A stretch of DNA of 64,000 nt, taken from Acanthochlamys bracteata. Lineage: Eukaryota > Streptophyta > Magnoliopsida > Pandanales > Velloziaceae. The DNA lies in assembly GCA_019914995.1 (NCBI GenBank), contig CM034129.1, positions 5,779,725 to 5,843,724 of the forward strand, in the 5' to 3' direction. A program made the position numbers and the translations under genes. The notes beneath the pieces were generated by a model. That model saw nothing but the letters and a program-made list of their open reading frames with translations. It was not told the DNA's origin and made no database searches. Position 1 is the stretch's first letter; every line of letters begins with the position of its first letter. Of this stretch, positions 13,237-26,311 are shown one piece after another.

Positions 13237-16200
13237 ATGGCGGAATCAGAGGGAGAGAAGAAGAGCGACGAGTTGGGTATGGCGGTAGTGGACTTCGACA
13301 TGTTATGTGCAACGGTTGCGCTTCAAACACAAGGGTTCTTGTCTGCAGAGAAGAAGCGGGTGATCCATGGTGAACATGAAGAAAATCTTGATGATGAGGA
13401 TGAACTGATGGTGTTCGGCGCCGGAGTTCAGAGGATGTGGGAGGGTGATGTGTTTGATTGTTTCGGTGACCGCCGCATCGCCATTGAGTCATCTTGGTAA
13501 AATTTTTCAACCCTTCTGTTCTGAAAAAGTTTGGGTTTCTTTTATTTAGATTTGAATTGCTTGGATTGATTGTGGTAATGCTTTTTTCTTACGTTTTCCG
13601 GTGGTTATGGTGTTAGTCTAGAATGGTTTTGTAAATCGGGGATGGTGTATTGATTCTGAGATTGATTATGTTTGCAGCTGCCCATGTTACAGATTTGGAA
13701 GGAATATGAGAAGAGCCAACCTTGGGCCTTGTTTTTTTCAGGTGATTACACTTCGTCAGAGTTGCTACTGTTCTTGACTAAACATTCTTTTGATTTAGGA
13801 AATAAGTTGGAAATGTGCACCTTTGTTTTTGGGGAACTTGCATTATGTTTGCAAATACCCGTAAAGGTTTGAAGTTCTTAGCCACGTTTAATGGATTGCA
13901 CAGGTTGATGGACAGTTATTCATTACTACACTGTGATGAGCATATCCATCAATTTTTGTTTCCTATGGTCTTTTAAGTATGTGTACATTAATGTTTGGTT
14001 TATATGTGAATTATGTTGGTTTGTCCTATGGTCTAACCAGCTGCCTCCTAAACATAAGATAATTAACCAGTTCATATGATATTTGAGTCTGTTGGAACAT
14101 TTCCATTTAGTTCAATTTCGTACAAGGTGGTTGAGAATCAAGCTTTATGGTGTGAAATAAGATGCGTAGGAATTACATAGCCTAAATATATTGTCGTTTT
14201 ATGCATTTTTGGGGCTTTCTTGTCTCCATAGTGAATACAAATGGATCATCAGTTGATTTTTTTTTTTTTTTGCAGGGGAGTATCTACTGTATCTTTATAG
14301 TATGTATTTTGATAAACTGTTTAGTATTTCTCATCAGTGAGCGCCAATGCTTTTTCCTCTTGGCGATTGCTTCAAGTATTGCATTTGGTGTCTATGCTGG
14401 ATATTTTCGTACACGGATTAGAAAGCTTTTCAACATAAAGGTGTGTGCCATCAATTTTAGGTTTGTAGCAAATTACTACATTTTGAATTCTCTTAAATGT
14501 CTCTTTACTTTTTGTTTTACTAGTCCCATGCTACTAAATTTCACCAGAGAATGGAAACATCTATGATCAATTTTAGGTCAGCTATTATAACATATACAGT
14601 CTAGCCGAGTATTTCTTTCCCATTCCTAACAAACTGAGAGCACCTGTCATTCATCTAATATCTAAAATTTGAGATATGAGAAAGCAATCTTGGGTTCACA
14701 TGAGCTAGGTTCTTTGCCTGATAAGGTGAGTGGAACTTCGAACATGGCGTTTGAGACCTTAGAGCAAAGAATTTCTCCTTTTTTGACATGTGTTTGACCA
14801 TGGCTTACTCAAAAGAGCCTTTAGATGTGTTTTTGCGATTCTTTCCTGTTTGCCTTCGGTATAAGCACCATGAAATGAATTGACATATGTTACATGGAAG
14901 TGTTATAAATGCACTTTGGAGAGAATTGCATCTTGCTGGTGATGACCATACCATGTTCATTTTTTTGAAAGCCTGTTTGCAATTTTTTTATAGAATTGTT
15001 GGCAACTATTGTATAAAATTTGGGAGAATTAAGACTCTTCGGTGAGGGAATGCTGGATGCCGATGTGTTTGGGAATACATTTTCTGAGAGTACTTGATGC
15101 AACATGGAAGCGAGGAAAGATAAGTTAATTTTCGCTAAAGAGAAGATTAATTACCAAATAAGAAGTAAATAGAAATAAATAATCTCAACCAATTATAGCT
15201 TACGTGCATTTTAAGTAGAAAAGAAAACCTAGAACCGTAGAATTCTTTAGAAAAGCCAAATGTTAATGAATATGGAAAGAAATAAACTAGTATTTATCAA
15301 CTTGGGGTCTAATGGAAATTTAGTCTTCTAGCTGAGTATGTATTCAGTGTCGCTGTCAATGCTGAGCTGCGAAGCTTGCATCTTTTGTCCTGTAGTTGCA
15401 TCGTTCTGAACACATTATGAATGCAACTTTGTCTTGCTTCCATTTATTAGGATGCTGGACTTGATGGATATTTAACCTGACCTGGAATATGTCACACTTG
15501 AGGTAGCCCATGCATGTACTTTTTTATTTAGGTTTCTTTCATTACAGTGGAGATCTGATTTTGATTGAAAAGAAGCAATTGTCATATGTGAATTAAAGAA
15601 ACTCTATCGGGGACAATGATACAACTCCAACTGAGACCCATTTTTTGTTCGAGTTGTCTATGAAAGAATTCTATGGTCAGGCCATATCCACAATGCAGCA
15701 TGAGAAACTCTATCGGGGATCACTTTCTAGGAAAGCAATAGAGGTTTTCTTGTTAATAGAGGATTGTGTTAAAACACTATATTTTCAGTCGAATGAATCT
15801 CGAAAATCCACTATAGAATTATAGGTCATTTAATTTCATTACTTATTATCTGTAGGCTCGCATCTCTTTCCTTTGGAGAAATGTAATTTGGAAAAGATTT
15901 CAAATCAAATAGTTACAAGTTCATTCCAAAGGTAAAGGGAAAATACATATGAACAATGATGGCAAGAAGAGATTCTGTATTGGGTTCTTATAGGCTTGTC
16001 CTGATGCAAGTTAGTTATGACTGAATGCTTCTAGGAATTAGTAACTCCTGTTGTTACTTGTGTACAAGGTTGTCAAAATCGGGATCTTAGGTAGGATCGT
16101 TTCGCTTGAGTATGATCGTAAAATCGGGATCTTAAAGTAAGATCGTAAGAGTTTACATATTGATACATTTTATGAAATTTTTTTTCAATACCATTAAAAA

Positions 16201-17027
16201 TCTTTTATAAAAGTTTTTCTAATATTTTTTCTGAAAAAGTTTTTAGTACATTTATAAAAATTTAAATTTCTTTTAAATTTTATAAAAAATTACTCTATAT
16301 TTTATAGAAATTTCTCAAAATTATAATTTTTAAGAAAATCTTCAAACTTTTATAGAAAACTCTCTAAAATTTTATAGAAAAACTCTTTCAAATATAGTTA
16401 ATTACAAAAAATTCTTCAAAAGTAAAATCGTATAAGATCGGGATTTTACCGATCTTAAGATTTAAATCGGAATTTAGGTGGGATTTTACTCAAAAAAGAT
16501 TTTACTTAAGATCGGGATCGTTTAGGTGAAGTAAAATCGTAAGATTTTAAGATTTAAATCGGGATGTTGATAACCTTGCTTGTGTACTGAAAATTTGATG
16601 GACATCTAATGGATCCTCCAATTTATGCAGCCTAGTAGCAGCTTCTTGGCCTTGGATGATTGCTTTTACCACCAGTTTTGTCCATTCTGCACGTTATGCC
16701 AGGTCAGTATTGTATTATTTTTGTTGTTGCGTAAGATGCATGCCCACTTGTGTAGCTAATACTATCTTCCTTCAAATTGAGCAGGAATCAAGGACATTAG
16801 AGATGAACAATGTTCATGAGGGCATATGGCATGGCCGGGGAGACACCATATGCATAGGAAATTCCGTTGAAGGAAGCAAGGTACTCACTGCTCTGCATAA
16901 GCCATTAGCTGTGACTGCAGCTAACACACCAAAACCTTGTAGCATGGAAAGAGCTCCAGATAGCAGTGATAATTTATGCAGTATAGATATAAGCCAAGCA
17001 GAGCCTTTAGTTAAACCAGGCCAATAG
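13237..17027 (+). CDS. PLAC8 family protein
   Basis: Five exons: 13237-13496, 13678-13741, 14276-14440, 16631-16702 and 16785-17027, giving 267 residues. All junctions are GT-AG and the phases agree. The N-terminal 86 residues are acidic and lineage-variable. The PLAC8 domain starts at the exon 1/2 junction with SSCCPCYRFGRNMRRA. A hydrophobic segment in exon 3 (IYCIFIVCILINCLVFLI, then FFLLAIASSIAFGVYAGY) suggests two membrane spans. The second Cys cluster, DDCFYHQFCPFCTLCQESRTLEMNN, spans exons 4-5 and is the family signature. The tail is Ser/Pro-rich without a motif. PLAC8/PCR/FW2.2 relatives are plasma-membrane proteins linked to cell number or metal transport; the role of this subgroup is not known. 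Intron 3 (2.19 kb) carries a hAT-like insertion. Confidence 0.9.
16065..16578. mobile_element. hAT-like non-autonomous element in PLAC8 intron 3
   Basis: A 514-bp unit begins CAAGGTTGTCAAAATCGGGA and ends TCGGGATGTTGATAACCTTG, giving imperfect terminal inverted repeats that start CAAGGTT. It is flanked on both sides by an identical 8-bp direct repeat, CTTGTGTA (16057-16064 and 16579-16586), the target-site duplication size of hAT elements. Inside are repeated ATCGGGATCTTA / TAAGATCG motifs and an AT-rich centre. No coding capacity. Confidence 0.8.
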
Positions 17028-18214
17028 TAAGATGGGCGCTCTTTCTGCTACATTCAGATTCAGGCTCCCTTTTAGCTAGACTGCAGCAACACCTGCTGAT
17101 CATTTCCCGACATGACTCTGTAGAATGGTCCTAATGCCAATTGTCATGTTAGCCACGTACAATATTATCAGTGAAGCTGGCAAGTAGCCCCTGGTTTAAG
17201 CTTTGGCTCCAAAGTTATAGATGGAGCTTTGTTGTTATCGATGAATTTGGAATAAGAGCAGCAATTCTTTTGGAAGCATAAAATTGCCTTCCTTGGTTGA
17301 TTTAGCGAGGTTGCATTTTGATTAGGCCCAATTGTATAGTTTTATTGTATAATTAACTTTAGGCATGTGGTCTTTGAATGAGAATGCCATGGTTGTACAC
17401 AGACCATTTTGATTAGGCCCAATCAGGGTTTACATCCATCCGATGTCCTATGGCTGGTTTTATTATTATGCATAATTATATTATTCTAAAATTTGTACCA
17501 AGTGTACTTAGTTTTGGTATTTTGTGATTCCAATTGAGTTGGGAACTTTGGAAGTCTTCAGGAATGTGGACTTCGGGAGGATTTCTTTGCTTCGTTTTTC
17601 TATTTGGCGAAGTAACAGGGAATTACTCTAGTGGTTTGCTGTCATGGTTGTAACTATATAATTGGATAGCTCGTTGTGTGGTACTTGCAGAATACGGGAT
17701 CGACTCAGTGAGAACATGTTAATGTGATGTACGTAGACTTGGTGCCAACATGTTTAAGACTTGGTGGCGATAATTAATTTCAATTCTTTGATGTACGTAG
17801 ACTTAGTGCGAACAATGTTATGATGCGGATAACGTGAACAAGGTAAAAGCAATTCATGGCAAGCATGCACCTTAAAAAATGTATGTCTATTTGAGAAGAT
17901 AGTAAAAGCTTTTCCAAACCAACCTGATACGTTGAATCATTGATACAGTGTTCGCGATTTAAATAAAATCGGAAAGTCCGGATGGTTTGGTTCTTCCCAT
18001 GACGTAGGATCTGATCTGATAGTCCACAACCATAATAATAATCACAAGCCCTCCACTGTTCAAATGGGCGAATGATCAAACTATATTAAATAAATGTTGG
18101 AAAGTAGGGCCCAGAGGCTCTATTTTTCCAGCGACAATCATATCTGCGCGGTCCGCTTAATTTCTTCATGGCCCTATTTAAAGAAAAATACAAAAGATGT
18201 AACGAGTAAAGAAG
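17028..18214. other. Spacer between the PLAC8 gene and tRNA-Ser
   Basis: Contains the 3' region of the PLAC8 gene, then spacer. A duplicated GATGTACGTAGACTTGGTGC-like phrase occurs near 17726 and 17791. No further gene recognised. Confidence 0.4.
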
Positions 18215-18296
18215 GTGGACGTGCCGGAGTGGTTATCGGGCATGACTAGAAATCATGTGGGCTCTGCCCGCGCAGGTTCGAATCCTGCCGTCCACG
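18215..18296 (+). tRNA. tRNA-Ser (anticodon AGA)
   Basis: An 82-nt cloverleaf. The acceptor arm GTGGACG pairs with CGTCCAC and is followed by discriminator G. The anticodon stem CATGA/TCATG encloses the loop CTAGAAA, with anticodon AGA at 18248-18250. A long variable arm (GTGGGCTCTGCCCGC) identifies class II tRNA-Ser. The T arm is GCAGG-TTCGAAT-CCTGC. A T-rich run (TTTTG then TTTTTTT) just downstream fits RNA polymerase III termination. No intron. It decodes UCU, and UCC by wobble if A34 is modified to inosine. Confidence 0.96.
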
Positions 18297-21200
18297 ATTT
18301 TGTTTTTTTGTTTTGTATCTCTTAAAAATAGTTATATGCCTTTATATGTTTAGCTTCGAAGATCGAGGTGACTCGGTGTGTGTTTACTTCAAATATTATT
18401 TTTTTTGAACTCATTGTTAATATAAAAATAAATAAAATTTTTAAAATAAAATTTATTTTAATAATTTAAAATTTAATTTTAAAACTATTATTAATATAAA
18501 AAATTATTTTTTATTAAATATTTTTAATTTTTAAGTTATTTTTTTAAAAACTTAAGTTTTCAGTTTACTCCTAGATAAAGATGCCTTTACCGCGCTAGTG
18601 TATGGGATAGCAACTGAATTAACTAACAAGAATATTACGGAAAGCACCCATAGGACATAGCAACCATGTTGGCGCATAGGGATAGGGACGATTTCCCTTG
18701 GCCGCAAGTACTATAAGCCGTAGTGCCCAGGAGCATCCGGGCGTAAGGCGTTGGGCACCCAGCCATGACCTTAGTGCATAGATAGCAAACCTGATCCAGG
18801 CATCTTTGGTCGGCCCATTGTTCGATTTGAGTCAGCGTATGGTTTGACCTGGTCCAATTGGATACAACCCATTAACGAGGCGTAGGAAAATAATTACCTG
18901 GGTAAGCCTTGCGGAGACTCCATTGCATTACCTGGAGACTCATCCGTTGGATTATTGGAGATATACAAGTACTATACAGCAACAAGCTAACTCTCGGTTC
19001 ATCTTTCTAAACTGCTTATTTCCTAATTAGTGTTGTTCTTACAAAAAATTACTTGATGAAACATTTTCAGCTTTACGCAAAAGTTTTAAATCATTTGAAA
19101 TTTGAGTTAGAAATAATCTCAATATGCTGATCACTTATTATGAGTGTACTACAAGTCAATTACAGTTGCTAGTTGCAAAAGTTGTGCTAACTACTAGCTT
19201 CCATCTCCCTGTCGGTATCTCAAAGGCATCTTTCAATCACATAAAACTGATTTTACAGAAGTAATAATTAAATTACGTAAAATAAATTTAAAGTAAAATT
19301 TTGATAAAAATAGAGTAAAATTTAGAATTTGCAGTGATAATTGAAGTATCAAATTTAAAATCTAGAGGAAAAAATAGAACTTGGGGGTAATCGAGTAAGC
19401 CAAGCAAACCATGGATTATTAAGCAAACACAAAACATAGGGAGCGTTTGGCGCAACGTTTCAAACACTACTTATCAATTTTTTTCTATTTCATATTTTTT
19501 AATATATATTTTATAAATTTTTAAAAAATTTATTTAAAAATTTAGAAAGTGTAAAAAAATTCTACGGAATGAGATCTTTTTATTGCATATTTTTATTATT
19601 TTTTTGAAATAAAAAAAATAAAACTCGTTTTAAAAAAAAATAAAAATATTTTTTATTTTAAAAAAATTTCATTTCATAAGTACTTTCAAACGTTCCCGTA
19701 GTCTTAGCATGGCAACTAGGCCTTCTCCATCCTTAGTTATCTCCTTTAGAAATAGCTCCACAGTCCACACCATTCGCATATTCATTTTTTCTCATTCAAT
19801 CGATAATATAAACATTCTAATGAAAGTTAGATGATCCACGATCCTATCATCAGACTCATCTTTTACTTCCCTCCTCATCATCAAGTTCAATATCTACAAG
19901 CGATTGTCTTTCAAAAGTTAAATTTTAAGTTCACAATATAACACTATTAATTGAAAAAAAAAAACACAGGATTACCGTTAGTGGATTTTTTTAATTGATC
20001 ACGCTCCCAATTCTTTGTAAACTATCTCTAATTCTTCATTAGTTAAATCGGTTGCACATACATGAAAATCCAATCATTATATCTCCAAATTCTTTAACAT
20101 CTCTGGCTACAGTTTTGATCCTTGAAATAATCTTGAATATGTACAAAAAGTCAATTAAAAGACATGAAATTGTGAATAAGAAAAAAGAAAGATATGGAAG
20201 AATGATTTGATTCTTTGTTAAGTAATAATTATTATTTTAGCTTATTCTCATTTTATAGTGAACATATATGGTGTCATTAAACTATTGATGCTCCAATCTA
20301 TTTTTCATTTTTGGAATGGTTATGTTAAAAAATTGCTTTTATTCTTCTCACAAGTTAAGGTACTTATTGTAAACTGTACATATAGAAAGCTGTTTAGAAA
20401 ATACCAAATAGACCTCATCAGAGTTCGGACCAGCAGATCAGATGAAGAAGAAGAACTGGGCGTCCACTCGACTCTGAAGCATTACTTGAGCACTACCTAG
20501 GCAACCAAGCCAACTTGATCAGGCTGTGCCCTGAAATTGCTTCAGTGGCACTTGGTTAAACTAACTGTTTAGTTACCAAAGTAATTTGATTTCTTTATAT
20601 CAAGAAATAAATAAGAAGTTAGAAACTCTAAACTGATTCTAAAATACTGGTTAGAATTATAAATACATGTACCTATTAGCATAGAAGCCACGAACGGAAT
20701 ATTCACTATTAGTTATAGATACATGTACTCTAAAATACTGGTTAGAGTTTATTTTCAGCATTATCTTCAATTTACAACCATTTCTTTTAATGTTTTCTTA
20801 CTTTTCATATTGGTAGTGTATCTTTAACTTAGAATTGATAGCGTATGCCATGAGTTTTCAGTGTTTTATTAAAACGTTATTTTCTCACAACACGTTTGTT
20901 GTCTGTACTCATTTAATCCTCCTAAATAAAATTTATCAATGTTATCTTAATTGCTTCATGATCAACATTAGCCAAGGATAATCATTGCACATTCTGCAGA
21001 TTTTACTTATAACAACAAATAAAACTCCAAGGAGATCACTTCCACTGCAATTGAAATAAACCCTTACTAGTTGATGGATAGGAGCAAATCTTGAAATCTT
21101 AGAAGAAGACGCAGAATCAGAAATTAAATAAGGTTCAAAGTCTCAAACAACATAAAACATATATAATTTCATTGGTTAATGACTGAAGATGCAATACCCT

Positions 21201-21579
21201 TACAAATTACAGCCAAATCTCATCTAACAAAACATAAAACAGAAACGAAGATCTGAATACCAGATAAGCATTCAATAGCCAGATGATCACTTACTTTTTG
21301 CATGATACAGCTGCAAAGAAACCTTGACTGAAAACAACAAAAAGTTTCCATAACACTTACCAAAATATAAATCAAACATTTAATTCAATGGAAGCCGAAA
21401 AACTCTCTTAAATATGTTATATCATTTAAAACAAACTAAAAAGCTTCACAGCACGAAAGATGCTCACCAACATCCTCAAAACTAGAGTTCACATCTCAGT
21501 TTCGCGAGAAAACTAAAACATTTAAAATAAAAACTATATGATTATGGTAATCGGTGTTTGATTTCATCTCTATATCAAA
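18297..21579. other. Gene-free spacer with AT-rich repeats
   Basis: 18378-18560 is an AT-rich segment like the CGTTTG-ended repeats. 18580-18900 is less AT-rich (for example GGGCGTAAGGCGTTGGGCAC) and of unknown origin. 20258-20500 holds an open frame with no recognisable domain. The end may contain the 3' UTR of the SPL-like gene. Confidence 0.4.
19439..19700. repeat. MITE-like repeat, CGTTTGG-ended family (copy 3)
   Basis: Starts GGGAGCGTTTGGCGCAACG and ends AAGTACTTTCAAACGTTCCC. The inner blocks AAATTTAGAAAGTGTAAAAA and ATTGCATATTTTTATTATT match copy 1 in the same orientation. Confidence 0.65.
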
Positions 21580-22790
21580 CTAGAGAGACAGCTTGAGGGT
21601 TAGGTCAACTGGAGCAGCCGGAGAGAATGAAGGCCGAGCAAATGTTACTTTCTGCTCGCCGTGATCCTCCACCAAATCTGCAGTCGCGTTCTGAGGGAAG
21701 AACTCGTACTCCATTATCTTCTCCTCCATGAACGTTGAGATCTTCGGTTTCATCTGAGACAACCAGAAGTAATATAAGCAATGTTTCACAAATCATAAGC
21801 ATATGTAACTAACTAAATGACATTTCTGTTTTACCTCTTGTGGCTCTATAGCCGCAGCAGCGTTGAGATCGATTGTGGAGATGCAATAATCCTTGCCGTC
21901 GACTGCTTCAAATCCGTTAGCATCGGTCAGTTGCAGAAGTTTATTCTGAAACCAAGTTTCCAACAGAAAATAAAAACTTCAGATTATAAATTTCTAAGAA
22001 CTCAACAAAAATGAAAGATTAAGAAACCATGTGCAGGGAAGTTGATGATTACCCGAAGGCAAAACTCGCAGTCTTCTGGAATGCATTGCAGCAAGCTCGT
22101 CGACGGCAACGGTTGAGTTCTCGCCTTGACGGCCTTTGTACTCTGTCCTCCGTTAACGATCTGTTGAATAATTTGGTTTGAAGAGAGCTCCCGGAACTGT
22201 TGTGTGATCGATTGAATTCCTCCTCCAGTCGCCTCAGCAGTTCCTGTCATCAACATCATCGGCGTTTGTTGAATCCCTGAAACTCTCAACCGATCCATCT
22301 CGTAACTATCCTGAAGTACCGATCTAAATCCCCCTCCACCTCCGCCGCCGTTGTAACAACTCGTTCCAGTCGGGATCCCCCAAGAACCTGGAGCGAAACA
22401 ATTAATATTGCTCTCACCACCAGCGGCGAAGTTGCTGCTGCAGTTGTTGTTGTAGAACAGATCATCGATGGCTGAAGAAGTATTGTTGGGTGTTGTTATC
22501 TTGTTCCAGCGGTCTTGAAGACGAAGGTTCTCGAGTTTGGCGACTCCGAGACCTCGCTGAGGCGGGCGGTTCTTCGCCGGAGGCTTGGCTGAGGTCTTGC
22601 GAGCTTTCGACTTCACTGTTTGTGTAGTAGAGACAGGCACCGACGGCGAAGGCGGTGGTTGAAGAAGGTTGTGAGAAGATTCAGCCGGTGATGGATTGAA
22701 GTTGAAAGCAAGCGGTGGTGGTGGTTGTTGTGTTTCGCCGGGGGTGGTGGTGTGGTTGTTGTCTGGCCAGAGGAAGAACGCCATCGCCAT
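21580..22790 (-). CDS. SPL/NZZ: SPOROCYTELESS/NOZZLE-like EAR repressor (SPEAR family)
   Basis: Three exons on the minus strand, 22790-22053, 21945-21835 and 21753-21580, all joining in phase 0, encode 340 residues. The start MAMAFFLWPDNN resembles the MATSLFF start of SPL/NZZ. A Pro-rich stretch precedes a basic region (KSKARKTSAKPPAKNRPP), then the SPEAR helix RGLGVAKLENLRLQDRW. The middle is Asn/Gly-rich with a seven-Gly run. The last exon has MEYEFFP (EYEFFP in SPL) and ends in the EAR motif DLTLKLSL. SPL/NZZ is a nuclear adaptor that recruits TOPLESS co-repressors through the EAR motif to TCP factors and is needed for sporocyte formation. The three-exon layout and EYEFFP favour SPL/NZZ over the TIE/SPEAR paralogues, but the latter cannot be excluded. 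Confidence 0.85.
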
Positions 22791-22890
22791 TACTGGATAA
22801 GAGCTCAAACAGGAGAAACCTAACTTGAGAGAAGAAGAAGAAACGACAGAGATGGAATGGGAATGAAGAGCTAGCAATGGTTGGAGGGGG

Positions 22891-22898
22891 TATTTATA
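22891..22898 (-). promoter_or_regulatory. Putative TATA box of the SPL-like gene
   Basis: TATAAATA on the minus strand about 100 bp upstream of the start codon, predicting a leader of about 70-75 nt. Confidence 0.5.
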
Positions 22899-25800
22899 GC
22901 TAGGTGTTTAGGGTTTTAGTGAAGGAACGAAGAAAATTTTCAGAGAATAGGAGAAAGAAAAGCCAGCAGCTAGTTGTTGCTTTTCTGAGAGAAACAGAAT
23001 CTAACGGGACCACTCCAAGAAAGAGATACCACGTGGCAGGAATCGCGTCAAAAAGGTTGGCGGGTGAAAGAAAAAAAAAAAAGAGGAGGGAAAGGATCGG
23101 TAACAGAACTTCACTGTTTTGTTTTGTTTCTGTTTTTTTGTTTTTTGTCTTTTATCTCCCTTGATAGGAAACGCGTTCTTCAGCTAATGTAGATCGTAAG
23201 GATAAGAGAGAAGGTTAGTGAGTTGTAACGCCGATGAAATAGTAATTAGGTATAGTTAAGTGCTAGGTAGATGTATAGGTAGAATAGTAGTTTGAGAGGG
23301 AGCTAGAAGAAGTGATTCTGGAACTCCAGTTTAATAAATAGCATGAACATAATAATTACATAATATGTATGATTGAAGCTAAGGGCTAGGCTGGCTAGCA
23401 TATATAGATGAAGTTCACTACTACAAAAATGCATGACAAGATTTGCTTTTGCTCTTTCAGTTGTAATGTAATGTTACGTACAAATTGCAAGTTTCTATTC
23501 TCTTTTTAAATTTTTATTTTATATATTTTAATTATTATTTCAAATTTTATTTTTATTTTACATCAAATTTTATTTATATCAAATTTTATTTTTTATTTTC
23601 ATAAAACGGACTTATTTTAATACAATCAAAATTAGCGTAATTGTAAGGTGTGTGTATACATTGCACGGAAATTTTGAATAGGTGGTCCCTCTAAATTTGT
23701 TACAAGATGTTGCATTACAGAATAAAGCTTTGAGTACATACACTTACTGACCCTCCTTTTTGTCGTAACTCTCTTTTTTCTAAATCCATCGTTTATCTTC
23801 AAACTAATGTATCCACACTTCTCTACCTCACAGCAGTTGTAAATGGAATGAGATAACATGGGGTAATTATAGTATTAACGCATCTTATATACATCACTTA
23901 TGGTGAATCAATAGTTATGTGACAAGTTTCTGTATCACATTAACAATGTGAAGCATCCATAAGCTCCAGACATGGAAATTGTGTTTTGTGTCAAAACAGT
24001 ATTCGGTGCTTATGTGATAATTAGTAGAGCAAGTTCATAGCATGGTTAAAGAGTTTAAAAGCATGAAGATATCTTATCTATCTGCTCGTATCTTATAATT
24101 TTGACAAAACCTGTTGATTAAAGATCGAGCTTCCCAGCAGTCTTCTACTATAACTATATATTACGTTAAGCACATGTAAAAAGTACTTAACTTCCCAACT
24201 AAAACAAAGCCTTGAGAAGCATGACAATGTTTTCTATGAATTATTGATGCTTGTTTTGATCTTGGAAGAGGACAGATGGGGAACACAGAGAATGGAAGGA
24301 AAACTGTCCTCTGTGGGGACTGAGGTTTCTGTACAAAGCAAATAAAAAGAAATATAGTAGTGGCAAGGGGGAGGATTGAAAAGAGGCCAAGATCAGCTGT
24401 ATCTTAACTGAGATTCTTAGAGGGCTACCTAACATGGAATTGGAATGGAAACAAAGAGTACAGCCATGCCACTGCATAAGACAAATGTAAAAATGGAAAA
24501 AAAAAACACTGCAACTTTGTATTAACAATTTCTTGGATGTTATTTTGTAACAAGCTGTGTTCACCAGAAAAGAAAAGGAGAAAAGATAAATAATCAAGAC
24601 GGGAAAGAAAAAGAAAAGCAGTAGTAAACAAAACAAACTTGTCTACCGCTGAGTAAGGAAGGACTACAAAGAGGGATGCAGCAGTAGAAGATCAAAAAGA
24701 AAGATTGAAGACCAACTGCAGTTATATACCTGAAAACTGAGTGAGATTCTTACCTTACCTCTCTTTACATATCATTAATGTAATTAAAATACAGAGAACA
24801 GGCATGCCATGATAACGTTAGCAAGCAGAAGACAGCAAGCCTAGTTAATAGAGAGTATGAGCAAATTAAAGATGAATGCATCTTAGCAAACGTAAAAGAT
24901 TTCACACTATGTGCGCTACTGCTTCACCTGCTTTGCAAGCCGGCCTACTGCACTGCACAAAATGTCAGACAATTGCAGATAGCAGTGGCTGCAGCTGCAG
25001 GGCAGGCCTGCAGCAAGCCGTGCAAGCAATGCTAGCTGCTGTCTTCAGGTCATTACAAAGCAAAAGAGAAACTACAGCATACCAAAAGTAAATTAGAGTT
25101 AAGGTTAAAAAGGGTAGGAATTTTATGAGCATTTCTATTTTAGAAGGAAGCAATAGCTCAAAGAGCCTCATATATGCAAACTCTTAAAATGGATATAATT
25201 GAGTATATGTGCAATTTGCAGCTGCAAAACTGATCATCTTTCATGGAAACAATGCAGGTTCACGGCACCCCTATATAGATAGAACCTTAAACAGGCTATT
25301 GCATTAATTAATTTTGTTTTCGAGAACACGCTATTGCATTAATTAATTTAGCAACTTATGACAACCTTCTCTGCATATTTCACAGGACGCTGCTGCTATG
25401 GCAAAAGCTGTTGAATCTTTATTTTCTTTCAACTATCTCAAAATCAGCTGCGGTTACCTTCTACATCCTTTGTTTGCTCAAATACCAAAAAGTTACCTTA
25501 AGGAAGAGGCAGGATTGGGACATCTCCTATTGCAACACCGTGGTGCTCATTTTCACGATTCTCATGAATGGTAGATTCGGCTTGATGAATAAATCTAATG
25601 TCTAGATAGTGTCTAGCCATACTTGTCGGAGTTTGGTAGTCGTACATGTTATGTTTCTCCCGCAATAAAGGTCTATAGGAGATCTATCCACAAGTAGCTT
25701 ATATATAGGGTCTAGCCATCTCGTTAGATTGAAACACATCGCAATCTGAACTGAATTTACCACTAAAAGGTGAAAAATCCTTACATAAACTATAGAAGGG

Positions 25801-26311
25801 CGACGGAAAAGTAAGATACAATTATGCAAGCCTGTTATCTTGTTTTTACTGCATCTTCTAAGAAATTAAACGAGGTAAGAGCACTTCTACAACATAGACA
25901 TTCTTCTTTTATATATCACCTAAAACTACTTTTGAGTTACAGCTTTAGAACACATAAAGAAGTCATGATAGCAAAATAGTAAATTAGCGCCTCCGCCCTT
26001 GTTCAAACCATAAAACAAATTATAGCTACAATATTTGCAAAAATGCCCTTCAAAGGCTCTTGCTATGGCTTATATTTTGTATTCACTGATTGTAAGTATC
26101 TCATTCTACATGTAGCTACCAGTCTACCTATTTATACGCGCTTCTACATTGTATAATCCCTAATACTAAGCTAAGGCAGGACAGGCAAAATATAGTCAGC
26201 TTCAGTAAATTTACATAGGCGTAAGTTCCATGGAGCCACATAAATTTGCTAGTCAGGAGACCAATATGACAAAATATGGTACAAATTCAACCATGAATAC
26301 TCGAAAGGATC
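22899..26311. other. Spacer between the SPL-like and TRM5 genes
   Basis: Probably the SPL-like promoter at the left and TRM5 3' flank at the right. 24860-25060 is unusually rich in GCTGCAG/GCAAGC words and could form local hairpins, but no known small RNA is seen. A 20-bp direct repeat (GCTATTGCATTAATTAATTT) occurs near 25296 and 25330. No coding region is supported. Confidence 0.4.

Noticed and set aside
14890-15105. Open frame inside PLAC8 intron 3
   Set aside because: Opposite strand, no motif, and located within a confirmed intron.
22904-23164. Plus-strand basic frame just upstream of the SPL-like gene
   Set aside because: It lies in the promoter region, has Lys/Arg-rich low complexity and matches no family.
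24241-24636. Leu/Phe-rich minus-strand frames that look like membrane segments
   Set aside because: The pattern comes from AAG/GAA-rich spacer read in reverse; no start context, splice sites or family match.
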